DNA of 64,000 bases from Pantoea sp. Ap-967. Lineage in GTDB: Bacteria > Pseudomonadota > Gammaproteobacteria > Pseudomonadales > Pseudomonadaceae. Shown here piece by piece: positions 53,792-62,889 of this stretch (positions are counted from its first letter, which is position 1; every line of letters begins with the position of its first letter). Position numbers and translations under genes: made by a program. A model generated the notes under the pieces. The model ran no database searches. It saw only the letters and a program-made list of their open reading frames with translations, and was not told the origin of the DNA. Location: positions 49,661-113,660 of the forward strand of contig NZ_VWXK01000020.1 of assembly GCF_011752565.1 (NCBI RefSeq). Direction: 5' to 3'.

Positions 53792-54466
53792 TTACTGCGC
53801 TTTAAGCGTTTTCACGCCTTCGGAAGTGCCCAGCAACAGCAGGTCCGCCGGCCGCGCCGCGAACAGGCCGTTGGTCACCACGCCAACGATGGCGTTGATC
53901 TGCGCTTCCAGCTCCACCGGGTTGGTGATCTGCAGGTTGTGCACGTCAAGGATCACGTTGCCGTTGTCGGTGACCACGCCCTCGCGGTACACCGGATCGC
54001 CGCCCAGCTTGACCAACTGGCGCGCCACGTGGCTGCGGGCCATGGGGATGACTTCGACCGGCAGCGGGAAGGCGCCCAGCACCGGCACCAGCTTGCTGCC
54101 GTCGGCGATGCAGATGAAGGTCTTGGCCACGGCCGCGACGATCTTTTCGCGGGTCAGGGCCGCGCCGCCGCCCTTGATCAGGTTCAGGTGCGCGTCGCTC
54201 TCGTCGGCGCCGTCCACATAGAACTCCAGCTCGCTGACGCTGTTCAGCTCGTAGACCGGGATGCCATGGCCCTTCAGACGCTGGGCAGTGGCCTCGGAGC
54301 TGGCGACCGCGCCGTCGAAGGCGGTTTTGTGCTGGGCCAGGGCGTCAATGAAGAAGTTGGCGGTCGAACCGGTGCCGACGCCGACGACGCTCTTTTCATC
54401 CAGCTTGGGCAGAATGAAGTCGACAGCGGCCTGGGCGACGGCCTGTTTGAGTTGGTCCTGGGTCAT
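53792..54466 (-). CDS. rpiA: Ribose-5-phosphate isomerase A
   Basis: 224 residues from the ATG at 54466. GVGTGSTANFFIDAL (about 28-42) and VDGADESD are diagnostic. It interconverts ribose-5-phosphate and ribulose-5-phosphate. A frame reaching 54631 would overlap ilvA and is rejected. Divergent from ilvA with 133 bases between. Confidence 0.96.
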   Translation of the reverse strand: MTQDQLKQAVAQAAVDFILPKLDEKSVVGVGTGSTANFFIDALAQHKTAFDGAVASSEATAQRLKGHGIPVYELNSVSELEFYVDGADESDAHLNLIKGGGAALTREKIVAAVAKTFICIADGSKLVPVLGAFPLPVEVIPMARSHVARQLVKLGGDPVYREGVVTDNGNVILDVHNLQITNPVELEAQINAIVGVVTNGLFAARPADLLLLGTSEGVKTLKAQ

Positions 54467-54599
54467 GCGGGCTCCGAAAAGGGGCAGGGCGGTTTCAAAG
54501 TCGCCTAGTATAACGGCTCGCACGGCTTTGCTGTGGTCGCCCGACGTAGCGCTGGGGTAGACTCCCAGCCCTTGTCCCGCGGCCAGTGATGCTTTCCCG
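54467..54599. promoter_or_regulatory. Divergent rpiA/ilvA promoter region
   Basis: 133 bases between the starts. A small hairpin GCTGGG-GTAGACT-CCCAGC (54551-54569) lies in the ilvA leader. No strong ribosome site precedes the ilvA ATG. TAGTATAAC near 54508-54516 could be part of a -10. Confidence 0.45.
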
Positions 54600-56114
54600 A
54601 TGCTCGAACAGTACGTCAAGAAGATCCTCACCTCGCGCGTCTACGACGTTGCGGTCGAAACCCCGCTGCACAGCGCCGGGCAGCTGAGCAAGCGCCTGGG
54701 CAACCAGGTTCTGCTCAAGCGCGAGGATCTGCAGCCAGTGTTCTCGTTCAAGATCCGCGGGGCGTACAACAAGCTGGCGCAGCTCACCCCGGAAGAACTG
54801 GCCCGTGGCGTGGTCACCGCCTCGGCCGGCAACCACGCCCAGGGCCTGGCCCTGGCCGCGCGTGAAATGGGCATCAAGGCCACCATCGTAATGCCCAAGA
54901 CCACCCCGGAGATCAAGATCGAGGGCGTGCGTTCGCGCGGCGGCAAGGTGGTGCTGCATGGCGACTCGTTCCCCGAGGCGCTGGCCTATTCGCTGAAACT
55001 GGTCGATGAAAAGGGCTTCGTCTATATCCACCCCTATGACGACCCGCACACCATTGCCGGCCAGGGCACCGTGGCCATGGAAATTCTCCGTCAGCACCCA
55101 GGCCAGCTGGATGCGATCTTCGTTCCGGTGGGCGGCGGCGGCCTGATTGCCGGGATTGCCGCCTACGTGAAGTACCTGCGCCCGGAAATCAAGGTGATCG
55201 GCGTCGAGCCGGATGATTCCAACTGCCTGCAGGCAGCCATGGCCGCCGGCGAGCGCTTGGTGCTGCCGCAGGTGGGGCTGTTCGCCGATGGTGTGGCGGT
55301 GGCGCAGATCGGCCAGCATACCTTCGACATCTGCCGCCACCACGTGGATGAAGTGATTACCGTCAGCACCGATGAAATCTGTGCGGCGATCAAGGATATC
55401 TACGACGATACCCGCTCGATCACTGAACCTGCCGGTGCCTTGGGTGTTGCTGGCATCAAGAAGTACGTCGAGCTCAAGGGCGTGACCGGGCAAACCCTGG
55501 TGGCCATCGACTCTGGCGCCAACGTCAACTTCGACCGCCTGCGCCATGTGGCCGAGCGCGCCGAGCTTGGCGAAAAGCGCGAGGCGATCATCGCGGTGAC
55601 CATCCCCGAGCGCCCAGGCAGCTTCAAGGCCTTCTGCGAAGCCATCGGCAAGCGCCAGATCACCGAGTTCAACTACCGCAAGCACACCTCGGACGAGGCG
55701 CACATCTTCGTTGGCGTGCAGACCCACCCGGAAAACGACCCTCGGGCAGCGCTGGTACAGCAGTTGAGCGAGCAGGGCTTCCCGGTGACCGACCTGACCG
55801 ACAACGAACTGGCCAAGCTGCACATCCGCCACATGGTCGGCGGCCACTCGGCGGGGGCCAGCGACGAGATGGTGCTGCGCTTCGAATTCCCCGAGCGGCC
55901 GGGTGCGCTGTTCAACTTCCTCAACAAGCTGGGCGGGCGCTGGAACATCTCGATGTTCCACTACCGTAACCACGGCGCGGCCGACGGGCGCGTGGTGGCC
56001 GGGCTGCAGGTGCCCGAAGACGAACGCCACCTGGTGCCGGCGGCGCTGGCGAAGATCGGCTACCCGTACTGGGACGAAACCGAAAACCCGGCGTACAAGC
56101 TGTTCCTGGGCTGA
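54600..56114 (+). CDS. ilvA: Threonine ammonia-lyase, biosynthetic
   Basis: 504 residues. PLP lysine Lys51 in FSFKIRGAYNK, phosphate loop GGGGLIAG, and two C-terminal ACT-like regulatory domains (about 325-500), which mark the isoleucine-inhibited biosynthetic type. It makes 2-oxobutanoate for isoleucine. Confidence 0.95.
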   Translation: MLEQYVKKILTSRVYDVAVETPLHSAGQLSKRLGNQVLLKREDLQPVFSFKIRGAYNKLAQLTPEELARGVVTASAGNHAQGLALAAREMGIKATIVMPKTTPEIKIEGVRSRGGKVVLHGDSFPEALAYSLKLVDEKGFVYIHPYDDPHTIAGQGTVAMEILRQHPGQLDAIFVPVGGGGLIAGIAAYVKYLRPEIKVIGVEPDDSNCLQAAMAAGERLVLPQVGLFADGVAVAQIGQHTFDICRHHVDEVITVSTDEICAAIKDIYDDTRSITEPAGALGVAGIKKYVELKGVTGQTLVAIDSGANVNFDRLRHVAERAELGEKREAIIAVTIPERPGSFKAFCEAIGKRQITEFNYRKHTSDEAHIFVGVQTHPENDPRAALVQQLSEQGFPVTDLTDNELAKLHIRHMVGGHSAGASDEMVLRFEFPERPGALFNFLNKLGGRWNISMFHYRNHGAADGRVVAGLQVPEDERHLVPAALAKIGYPYWDETENPAYKLFLG

Positions 56115-56156
56115 GAAGCTAAGCTTGGGCTGATGGCCCTGCAGGAAATGCAACTC

Positions 56157-56184
56157 CCTGTAGGAGCGGGCTCGCCCCGCGAAG
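56157..56184 (+). repeat. Single REP element (family B)
   Basis: GTAGGAGCGGGCTCGCCCCG, one copy between ilvA and the DUF2269 gene. Confidence 0.83.
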
Positions 56185-56220
56185 AAGCCAACGCCCAATG
56201 GCCTGCTGAAGGACGGGATC

Positions 56221-56646
56221 ATGGAACACCTGACCACCCTCAAAACCCTGCACATCCTGGCCACGGCGCTGCTCCTGCTGGGCGCCCTGGGCCTGGCGAG
56301 CTGGACGGTTCGGGCCCGCCGCCGGGGTGATGCCGAGGCCTACGCCAAGCTGCTGCGCAAGCCGCTGGTGTTCGTCTGGCTGGTGATGGGGGTGTGCCTG
56401 GTGAGCATGCCGTTCACCGGCTGGTGGCTGGTGCACCTGGTGGGCTGGCCGCTGGGGCAGACCTGGGTGCTGGCCTCAAGCGTCATTTATACGTTTGGCG
56501 CGTTTGCCGTGTGGTGGCTGCTGGTGCGGCTGAACCGGCTGCGCAAGGCCGAACTTGTGGGGTTGCGGTTTACCCTGGCGCTGGCGCTGTTCAGTGGGGT
56601 GTGTTTTGTGTCCATTGCCGGGCTGATGGGGGCCAAGCCGGTCTGA
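56221..56646 (+). CDS. DUF2269 membrane protein
   Basis: 141 residues with four predicted membrane helices (about 9-28, 47-67, 80-103, 114-134) and a basic cytoplasmic loop RARRRGDAEAYAKLLRK. Fits the DUF2269 family of small integral membrane proteins; function unknown. GAAGGACGGGATC before the ATG gives a moderate ribosome site. Confidence 0.8.
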   Translation: MEHLTTLKTLHILATALLLLGALGLASWTVRARRRGDAEAYAKLLRKPLVFVWLVMGVCLVSMPFTGWWLVHLVGWPLGQTWVLASSVIYTFGAFAVWWLLVRLNRLRKAELVGLRFTLALALFSGVCFVSIAGLMGAKPV

Positions 56647-56663
56647 AGGTTCGGTTGTGCCCA

Positions 56664-56688
56664 GGCCGGCCCTTTCGCGGGGCCGGCC
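56664..56688. terminator. GC-rich hairpin between convergent genes
   Basis: GGCCGGCCC and GGGCCGGCC-type arms around TTTCGC; resembles the core of a family B REP. No T-run. Likely 3'-end structure for DUF2269 and the HAD gene. Confidence 0.5.
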
Positions 56689-56698
56689 CAGGAATCCC

Positions 56699-57355
56699 TC
56701 ACTCGCGCAACGAAACCACCGGCCAGCCACGCCGCTCGGCCTCGGCGCGCAACGTGGCATCGGGGTCTACCGCCACTGCGTGGCTCACCCGCTCCAGCAA
56801 CGGCAAGTCATTCATCGAATCGCTGTAGAAATAGCTGTCTTCCAGGTTGAACCCGTTCTCCAGCATCCAGCGCGCCAGCCGCGTCACCTTGCCTTCACGG
56901 AAACAGGGTATATCGGTACTGCGCCCGGTATAGCGCCCTTCGTGCATCTCGCATTCGGTGGCCAGCAGCACCCGCACGCCGAGGCGCCGGGCGATGGGCG
57001 CGGTGACGAAGCGGTTGGTGGCGGTGATGATCACCAGCTGGTCGCCGGCATCACGGTGTTGCTGCAGCAGGGCCAGGGCCTTGGGCAGGATGATCGGCTC
57101 GATGCAGTCGCGCATGAAGTCGCGGTGCCATTCGTCGAGCTGGGCCGGCTCGGTGGCCGCCAGGATCTCCATGGAAAAGGCCAGGTAGGCCTGCAGGTCC
57201 AGGGTGCCATTGAGGTAATCCTGGTAGAAGGCATCGTTGCGGCGCTTGTACGCAACCGGGTCAAGGATGCCCCGCTCGCACAAGTAGTCACCCCAGGCGT
57301 GGTCGCTGTCGCCACCGAGGAGGGTATTGTCCAGGTCGAATAAAGCCAGGCGCAT
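56699..57355 (-). CDS. HAD-superfamily phosphatase (HAD-IB)
   Basis: 218 residues from the ATG at 57355. Nucleophile motif FDLDNT (Asp7, Asp9), motif II Thr in VIITATNRF, and motif III/IV FYSDSMNDLPLL. The SerB/CicA-like subgroup hydrolyses phosphomonoesters; substrate unknown. ATG at 57370 would add five residues. Divergent from rppH. Confidence 0.9.
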   Translation of the reverse strand: MRLALFDLDNTLLGGDSDHAWGDYLCERGILDPVAYKRRNDAFYQDYLNGTLDLQAYLAFSMEILAATEPAQLDEWHRDFMRDCIEPIILPKALALLQQHRDAGDQLVIITATNRFVTAPIARRLGVRVLLATECEMHEGRYTGRSTDIPCFREGKVTRLARWMLENGFNLEDSYFYSDSMNDLPLLERVSHAVAVDPDATLRAEAERRGWPVVSLRE

Positions 57356-57495
57356 TGCGGTCACTCGCATCAGCCACAGGGAGGCCCGCAGAATACGGAG
57401 TTTTCACCTCGCTGCACATAAGCTTGGCGGGCGCGTTGCTGCGCTCGCAAGCTTTGTGGAACAATGCGGTGACATGCGTTTGCGAGGTTGCTGCC

Positions 57496-57975
57496 GTGAT
57501 CGACCCGGATGGTTTTCGCCCCAATGTCGGCATCATTCTGACGAATGATGCCGGGCAGGTGCTATGGGCTCGACGGATCAACCAGGATGCCTGGCAATTT
57601 CCGCAGGGTGGCATCAACCCTGACGAGACGCCGGAAGACGCCCTGTACCGCGAGCTGAACGAAGAAGTTGGCCTTGAACGCGACGATGTGGAAATTCTTG
57701 CCTGCACCCGCGGCTGGTTGCGTTATCGTTTACCCCAGCGGCTGGTCCGCACCCACAGCCAACCGCTGTGCATCGGCCAGAAGCAAAAATGGTTTCTCCT
57801 GCGCCTGGTGAGCAATGAGCAGCGGGTGCGTATGGACCTGACCGGCAAGCCCGAGTTCGACGGCTGGCGCTGGGTCAGCTATTGGTATCCGCTGGGCCAG
57901 GTGGTGACCTTCAAGCGTGAAGTGTACCGCCGCGCCCTGAAAGAGCTTGCACCGCGTCTGCTGACGCGCGACTGA
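57496..57975 (+). CDS. rppH: RNA 5'-pyrophosphohydrolase
   Basis: 159 residues from a GTG start at 57496, which yields the canonical MIDPDGFRPNVGII beginning. Nudix box GGINPDETPEDALYREL.NEEVGL at 38-60. It removes pyrophosphate from mRNA 5' ends to start decay. An ATG-initiated upstream frame would add 47 unrelated residues. It lies 22 bases before ptsP, the same pairing as in E. coli and other gamma-proteobacteria. Confidence 0.95.
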   Translation: MIDPDGFRPNVGIILTNDAGQVLWARRINQDAWQFPQGGINPDETPEDALYRELNEEVGLERDDVEILACTRGWLRYRLPQRLVRTHSQPLCIGQKQKWFLLRLVSNEQRVRMDLTGKPEFDGWRWVSYWYPLGQVVTFKREVYRRALKELAPRLLTRD

Positions 57976-57997
57976 CCACGGAGTTCGACCCCGAGCC

Positions 57998-60277
57998 ATG
58001 CTCAATACGCTGCGCAAGATCGTCCAGGAAGTGAACTCCGCCAAAGATCTCAAAACGGCGTTGGGGATCATTGTCTTGCGCGTCAAGGAGGCCATGGGCA
58101 GCCAGGTCTGCTCGGTGTACCTGCTCGACCCGGAAACCAACCGCTTCGTGCTGATGGCCACCGAGGGCCTGAACAAGCGCTCCATCGGCAAGGTCAGCAT
58201 GGCCCCGAACGAGGGCCTGGTTGGCCTGGTGGGCACCCGGGAAGAGCCGCTGAACCTGGAAAACGCCGCCGATCACCCGCGTTACCGCTACTTCGCCGAA
58301 ACCGGCGAAGAAAAATTTGCCTCCTTCCTCGGCGCGCCGATCATCCACCACCGCCGCGTGGTGGGGGTGCTGGTGATCCAGCAGAAGGAGCGGCGCCAGT
58401 TCGACGAGGGCGAGGAAGCCTTCCTGGTCACCATGAGCGCCCAGCTCGCCGGGGTTATCGCCCACGCCGAGGCCACCGGTTCCATCCGCGGCCTGGGCCG
58501 TCAGGGCAAGGGCATTCAGGAGGCGCGCTTCGTTGGCGTGCCGGGCTCGCCGGGGGCTGCGGTGGGGCGTGCGGTGGTGATGCTGCCGCCAGCCGACCTC
58601 GAAGTGGTGCCAGACAAGGCCGTCGATGACATCGACGCCGAGCTGAAGCTGTTCAACAACGCCCTCGAAGGCGTGCGCGAAGACATGCGCAAGCTGTCGG
58701 CCAAACTGGCCACCCAGCTGCGCCCGGAAGAGCGTGCGCTGTTCGACGTGTACCTGATGATGCTCGAAGACGCGGCACTGGGCGGTGAGGTGATCGAGGT
58801 CATCAAGACCGGCCAGTGGGCCCAGGGCGCCCTGCGCCAGGTGGTTGGCGAGCACGTCAACCGCTTCGAGCTGATGGACGACGACTACCTGCGTGAACGC
58901 GCCTCGGACGTGAAGGACCTTGGCCGGCGCCTGCTGGCCTACCTGCAGGAGGCCCGTTCGCAGTCGCTGGTGTATGCCGACAACACCATCCTGGTCAGCG
59001 AGGAGCTGACCCCCGCCATGCTCGGCGAGGTGCCCGAGGGCAAGCTGGTTGGCCTGGTGTCGGTACTGGGCTCGGGCAACTCCCACGTGGCCATCCTGGC
59101 CCGCGCCATGGGCATCCCGACGGTGATGGGCCTGGTCGACTTGCCATACTCCAAGGTCGACGGCATCGAAATGATCGTCGACGGCTACAAGGGCGAGGTG
59201 TTCACCAACCCCAGCGAGGTGTTGCGCAAGCAATACAGCGACGTGGTGGAGGAGGAGCGCCAGCTGGCCCAGGGCCTGGACGCCTTGCGCGAACTGCCAT
59301 GCGTCACCCCTGACGGCCATCGCATGCCGCTGTGGGTCAACACTGGCCTGCTGGCCGATGTGGCCCGCGCCCAGCAGCGCGGCGCCGAAGGGGTGGGCCT
59401 GTACCGCACCGAAGTGCCCTTCATGATCAACCAGCGCTTCCCCAGCGAAAAAGAGCAGCTGGCCATCTACCGCGAGCAGTTGGCGGCGTTCCACCCGCTG
59501 CCGGTGACCATGCGTACCCTCGACATTGGCGGTGACAAGGCCCTGTCGTACTTCCCGATCAAGGAAGAAAACCCGTTCCTGGGCTGGCGCGGCATTCGCG
59601 TTACCCTCGACCACCCGGAAATCTTCCTGGTGCAGACCCGCGCCATGCTCAAGGCCAGCGAGGGCCTGAACAACCTGCGCATCCTGCTGCCGATGATTTC
59701 CAGCATCCACGAACTGGAAGAAGCGCTGCACCTGATTCACCGCGCCTGGGGCGAGGTGCGCGATGAAGGCACCGACGTGCCGATGCCGCCGGTAGGGGTG
59801 ATGGTGGAAATTCCCGCGGCGGTGTACCAGACCAAGGAACTGGCGCGCCAGGTGGACTTCCTGTCGGTGGGTTCCAACGACCTGACCCAGTACCTGCTGG
59901 CGGTGGACCGCAACAACCCACGGGTCGCCGACCTCTACGACTACTTGCACCCGGCGGTGCTGCAGGCCCTGCACACCGTGGTGCGCGATGCCCACGGCGA
60001 AGGCAAGCCGGTGAGCATTTGCGGTGAGATGGCCGGTGATCCGGCGGCGGCGATCCTGTTGATGGCCATGGGCTTCGACAGCCTGTCGATGAACGCCACC
60101 AACCTGCCGAAGGTGAAGTGGATGCTGCGCCAGGTGAACATGAGCAAGGCCCAGGAGTTGCTGGCCGAGGCACTGAGCCATGACAACCCGCAGGTTATCC
60201 ACAGCTCGCTGCAGTTGGCCCTGAAGAACCTTGGGCTGGCGCGGATGATCGGGCCTGGGGCCAACAAGACCCTATAG
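57998..60277 (+). CDS. ptsP: Nitrogen-related PTS enzyme I (EI-Ntr)
   Basis: 759 residues. N-terminal GAF domain (about 1-160) senses glutamine/2-oxoglutarate in relatives; then PEP-utilising domains with the phospho-His loop GSGNSHVAILAR (His363) and the PEP-binding barrel (GRxYRTEVPF, MRTLDIGGDKAL). It passes phosphate from PEP to NPr and EIIA-Ntr, tying carbon and nitrogen state to potassium and stress control. Confidence 0.96.
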   Translation: MLNTLRKIVQEVNSAKDLKTALGIIVLRVKEAMGSQVCSVYLLDPETNRFVLMATEGLNKRSIGKVSMAPNEGLVGLVGTREEPLNLENAADHPRYRYFAETGEEKFASFLGAPIIHHRRVVGVLVIQQKERRQFDEGEEAFLVTMSAQLAGVIAHAEATGSIRGLGRQGKGIQEARFVGVPGSPGAAVGRAVVMLPPADLEVVPDKAVDDIDAELKLFNNALEGVREDMRKLSAKLATQLRPEERALFDVYLMMLEDAALGGEVIEVIKTGQWAQGALRQVVGEHVNRFELMDDDYLRERASDVKDLGRRLLAYLQEARSQSLVYADNTILVSEELTPAMLGEVPEGKLVGLVSVLGSGNSHVAILARAMGIPTVMGLVDLPYSKVDGIEMIVDGYKGEVFTNPSEVLRKQYSDVVEEERQLAQGLDALRELPCVTPDGHRMPLWVNTGLLADVARAQQRGAEGVGLYRTEVPFMINQRFPSEKEQLAIYREQLAAFHPLPVTMRTLDIGGDKALSYFPIKEENPFLGWRGIRVTLDHPEIFLVQTRAMLKASEGLNNLRILLPMISSIHELEEALHLIHRAWGEVRDEGTDVPMPPVGVMVEIPAAVYQTKELARQVDFLSVGSNDLTQYLLAVDRNNPRVADLYDYLHPAVLQALHTVVRDAHGEGKPVSICGEMAGDPAAAILLMAMGFDSLSMNATNLPKVKWMLRQVNMSKAQELLAEALSHDNPQVIHSSLQLALKNLGLARMIGPGANKTL

Positions 60278-60283
60278 CCTGTG

Positions 60284-60345
60284 CCGGCCCTTTCGCGGGG
60301 CAAGCCCGCTCCTGTAGGAGCGGGCTTGCCCCGCGAAGAGGCCGG
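60284..60345. repeat. Head-to-head REP pair (family B), no spacer
   Basis: CCGGCCCTTTCGCGGGGCAA runs directly into its inverse across CTCCTGTAGGAG at 60310-60321, a 60-base near-perfect palindrome between convergent ptsP and the NRDE gene. Confidence 0.92.
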
Positions 60346-60356
60346 AAAAGCCAACC

Positions 60357-61103
60357 TCACACCTCCAGGCTAACCTCCCCCAAATGCCCGCCAAAAGGCC
60401 CGAAACTGCGCTCGATCAGCCGCCTTCTCCCCCGATCATCCACAATCAGCACCGTACTCGCCCGCGTCCCATAATTCTGGCTGGCAATAAACACGCTAGA
60501 CAGCAACTTCTCGGTCGCCAACCCCACCCCCGTCTCGGGTAGCTCACCGTCCGCCGCCTGCTCGCCATCGGCCAGCAACGCCAGCAAGCGCTGTGGGTCC
60601 GGTGTCTCAAGCAGCGCTTGCAGCCCTGCACGCGCCTTCACCAGCTTCGGCCACGGCGTATCCAGCCCGGCATTGGATAGCCCATACACCCCCGCTTCCA
60701 ACAAGCGCGGCGCCGCGTCGCGGGCATTCAGGTAGCCCAGTTGGCGCCCGTCACCCACCAGCAGGTTGAACCCCGAATACTGCCCGCTGCGGCCCGCTAC
60801 TTCGTCGAGGTAGGCTTCAACCCCCAGCTCACCTTGCAGAAAGCCCGCCACCAACTCACCCCGCGAACGCGGCCCCAGCACTTGCTTGGGGTCGCGGATA
60901 TTGGTCAGCGCGGCAAACCGCCCCTGGGGGCCTACGCCCAGCCAGGTGCCGCCAGCCTCCAGGTCGCGCCCGGCATGTACCCCGGGTGCATCGTCCCAGG
61001 CCGCCAGGGCCTGGGTTGGGCGGGCATGGAACTCGTCGCGGTTGGCCGCGACGATCAGCGGCAGGGCATGCCCCGGCCGCCAGGCGAAAACGATCAGGCA
61101 CAT
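60357..61103 (-). CDS. NRDE-family protein (TANGO2-like)
   Basis: 248 residues from the ATG at 61103, giving the family start MCLIVFAWRP with Cys2 poised as an N-terminal nucleophile after Met removal. The eponymous NRDE is seen in VAANRDEFHARPT. TANGO2 relatives act in haem or lipid handling in eukaryotes; bacterial role unknown. A start at 61205 would mask Cys2. Confidence 0.88.
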   Translation of the reverse strand: MCLIVFAWRPGHALPLIVAANRDEFHARPTQALAAWDDAPGVHAGRDLEAGGTWLGVGPQGRFAALTNIRDPKQVLGPRSRGELVAGFLQGELGVEAYLDEVAGRSGQYSGFNLLVGDGRQLGYLNARDAAPRLLEAGVYGLSNAGLDTPWPKLVKARAGLQALLETPDPQRLLALLADGEQAADGELPETGVGLATEKLLSSVFIASQNYGTRASTVLIVDDRGRRRLIERSFGPFGGHLGEVSLEV

Positions 61104-61232
61104 AGGTCTGGCCCCTGTGTTTTTTGCCACTGTACCCACAGCGGCTGGGCCGATCCATCCTGTCACGAAGTTCACTAGAGCCCCGAGCCCGGCTTCCGTT
61201 ACCATGCCGGATTGTTTTCACGGGGAAGCCGA

Positions 61233-62015
61233 ATGGAATTCGTGCTCTATCTGCTGTTGGGCGCCTGTGCCGGTGTGCTGGCCGGGCTGTTCGGCGTGGG
61301 CGGCGGCATCATCATCGTGCCGGTGCTGGTGTTCAGCTTCACCCTGCAGGGCTTCGACGCCTCGGTGCTGACCCACCTGGCGGTCGGCACCTCGTTGGCC
61401 ACCATCGTCTTCACCTCGATCAACGCCGTGCTCGAACACCACCGCAAGGGTGCCGTGCAATGGCCGATCTTCGCCTGGATGACCCTGGGCATCCTGTTGG
61501 GCGCCGGTATCGGCGCCAAGACCGCCTCTTTGATCCAAGGCCCGCAGTTGCAGAAGATCATCGGCGTGTTCGCCTTGGTGATCGCCGTGCAAATGGCCCT
61601 GGACCTCAAGCCCAAGGCCAGCCGTGGCATTCCCGGCAAGCCCGCGCTGATTGGCGCGGGCGGGGTGATCGGCTGGGCCTCGGCCATCTTTGGCATCGGT
61701 GGCGGCTCGCTGACCGTGCCGTTCCTGACCTGGCGCAGCCTGCCGATGCAGAAGGCGGTGGCCACCTCGTCGGCCTGCGGCCTGCCGATCGCCCTGGCCA
61801 GCGCCCTGAGCTTCATGCTGCTGGGCTGGCACGATGAACACCTGCCGCCGCACAGCCTGGGCTTCGTGTACCTGCCGGCGCTGGTCGGTATTGCCGTGAC
61901 CAGCATGTTCTTCGCCCGCTTCGGCGCGCGCCTGGCGCACACGCTGTCGCCTCGCCTGTTGAAACGCCTGTTCGCAGCGCTGCTGTTCTGCGTTGGCCTC
62001 AGCTTCCTGATTTGA
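61233..62015 (+). CDS. TauE/SafE-family sulfite/organic-anion exporter
   Basis: 260 residues from ATG 61233 (GGGGAAG upstream), about eight membrane helices. Two family repeats are visible: GVLAGLFGVGGGIIIVPVLVF and GWASAIFGIGGGSLTVPFLTW. Members move sulfite, sulfoacetate or other small anions out of the cell. It runs into lgt after 16 bases. Confidence 0.9.
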   Translation: MEFVLYLLLGACAGVLAGLFGVGGGIIIVPVLVFSFTLQGFDASVLTHLAVGTSLATIVFTSINAVLEHHRKGAVQWPIFAWMTLGILLGAGIGAKTASLIQGPQLQKIIGVFALVIAVQMALDLKPKASRGIPGKPALIGAGGVIGWASAIFGIGGGSLTVPFLTWRSLPMQKAVATSSACGLPIALASALSFMLLGWHDEHLPPHSLGFVYLPALVGIAVTSMFFARFGARLAHTLSPRLLKRLFAALLFCVGLSFLI

Positions 62016-62031
62016 ACCGAGAGGAAACCCC

Positions 62032-62838
62032 ATGCTGCCTTACCCGCAGATAGACCCCGTGGCCGTGGCCATCGGGCCACTGAAAATCCACTGGTACGGC
62101 CTGATGTACCTGGTCGGCATCGGTGGCGCCTGGCTGCTGGCCTCGCGTCGTCTCAACCGTTTCGACCCCACCTGGTCGCGCGAAAAGCTCTCCGACCTGG
62201 TGTTCTGGTTGTCGATGGGGGTTATCGTGGGCGGGCGCCTGGGCTACGTGCTGTTCTACGACCTGCACGCCTACCTGGCCAACCCCACGCTGATCTTCGA
62301 GGTGTGGAAGGGCGGCATGTCGTTCCATGGCGGCTTCATTGGTGTGATGCTGGCGGCGCTGTGGTTCGGCAAGCGCAACAACAAGACCTTCTTCGAGCTG
62401 ATGGACTTCGTTGCGCCCCTGGTGCCGATTGGCCTGGGCGCCGGGCGTATCGGCAACTTCATCAACGCCGAACTGTGGGGCAAGCCCACCGACGTGCCGT
62501 GGGCGATGATCTTCCCGCCCTTCAGCGACCCGGCCCAGCTGCCGCGCCACCCGTCGCAGCTGTACCAGTTCGCCCTGGAGGGCGTGGCGCTGTTCGTCAT
62601 CCTCTGGCTGTTCTCGCGCAAGCCACGGCCAACCATGGCGGTGTCTGGCATGTTTACCCTGTTCTACGGCATCTTCCGCTTCATCGTCGAATTCGTGCGC
62701 GTGCCGGATGCCCAGCTGGGCTACATTGCCTGGGGCTGGCTGACCATGGGTCAGATTCTCTGCGTACCGATGATCCTGGCTGGCCTTGGCCTGATCTGGT
62801 GGGCTTATAATCGCAAACCCACGGCGAAACCCGCCTGA
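62032..62838 (+). CDS. lgt: Phosphatidylglycerol:prolipoprotein diacylglyceryl transferase
   Basis: 268 residues, seven membrane helices. The Lgt signature GRIGNFINAELWG (about residue 141) and GMSFHGGFIGV are present. It adds diacylglycerol to the lipobox Cys of prelipoproteins such as the adaptors and receptors in this window. AGAGGAAA precedes the ATG. Confidence 0.97.
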   Translation: MLPYPQIDPVAVAIGPLKIHWYGLMYLVGIGGAWLLASRRLNRFDPTWSREKLSDLVFWLSMGVIVGGRLGYVLFYDLHAYLANPTLIFEVWKGGMSFHGGFIGVMLAALWFGKRNNKTFFELMDFVAPLVPIGLGAGRIGNFINAELWGKPTDVPWAMIFPPFSDPAQLPRHPSQLYQFALEGVALFVILWLFSRKPRPTMAVSGMFTLFYGIFRFIVEFVRVPDAQLGYIAWGWLTMGQILCVPMILAGLGLIWWAYNRKPTAKPA

Positions 62839-62846
62839 TTATTCCC

Positions 62847-62875
62847 ACGGCAGGGGTGATCCCCCTGCCGTTTTT
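62847..62875 (+). terminator. Intrinsic terminator between lgt and thyA
   Basis: CGGCAGGGG (62848-62856), loop TGATC, CCCCTGCCG (62862-62870), then TTTTTG. The T-run ends only 14 bases before the thyA start, just ahead of its AGGTAAG ribosome site. Confidence 0.88.
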
Positions 62876-62889
62876 GTTACAGGTAAGCC

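Noticed and set aside
57911..60202. 763-residue open frame opposite ptsP
   Set aside because: Antisense shadow of an unambiguous gene; His/Gln-rich, no domain, no promoter or ribosome site.
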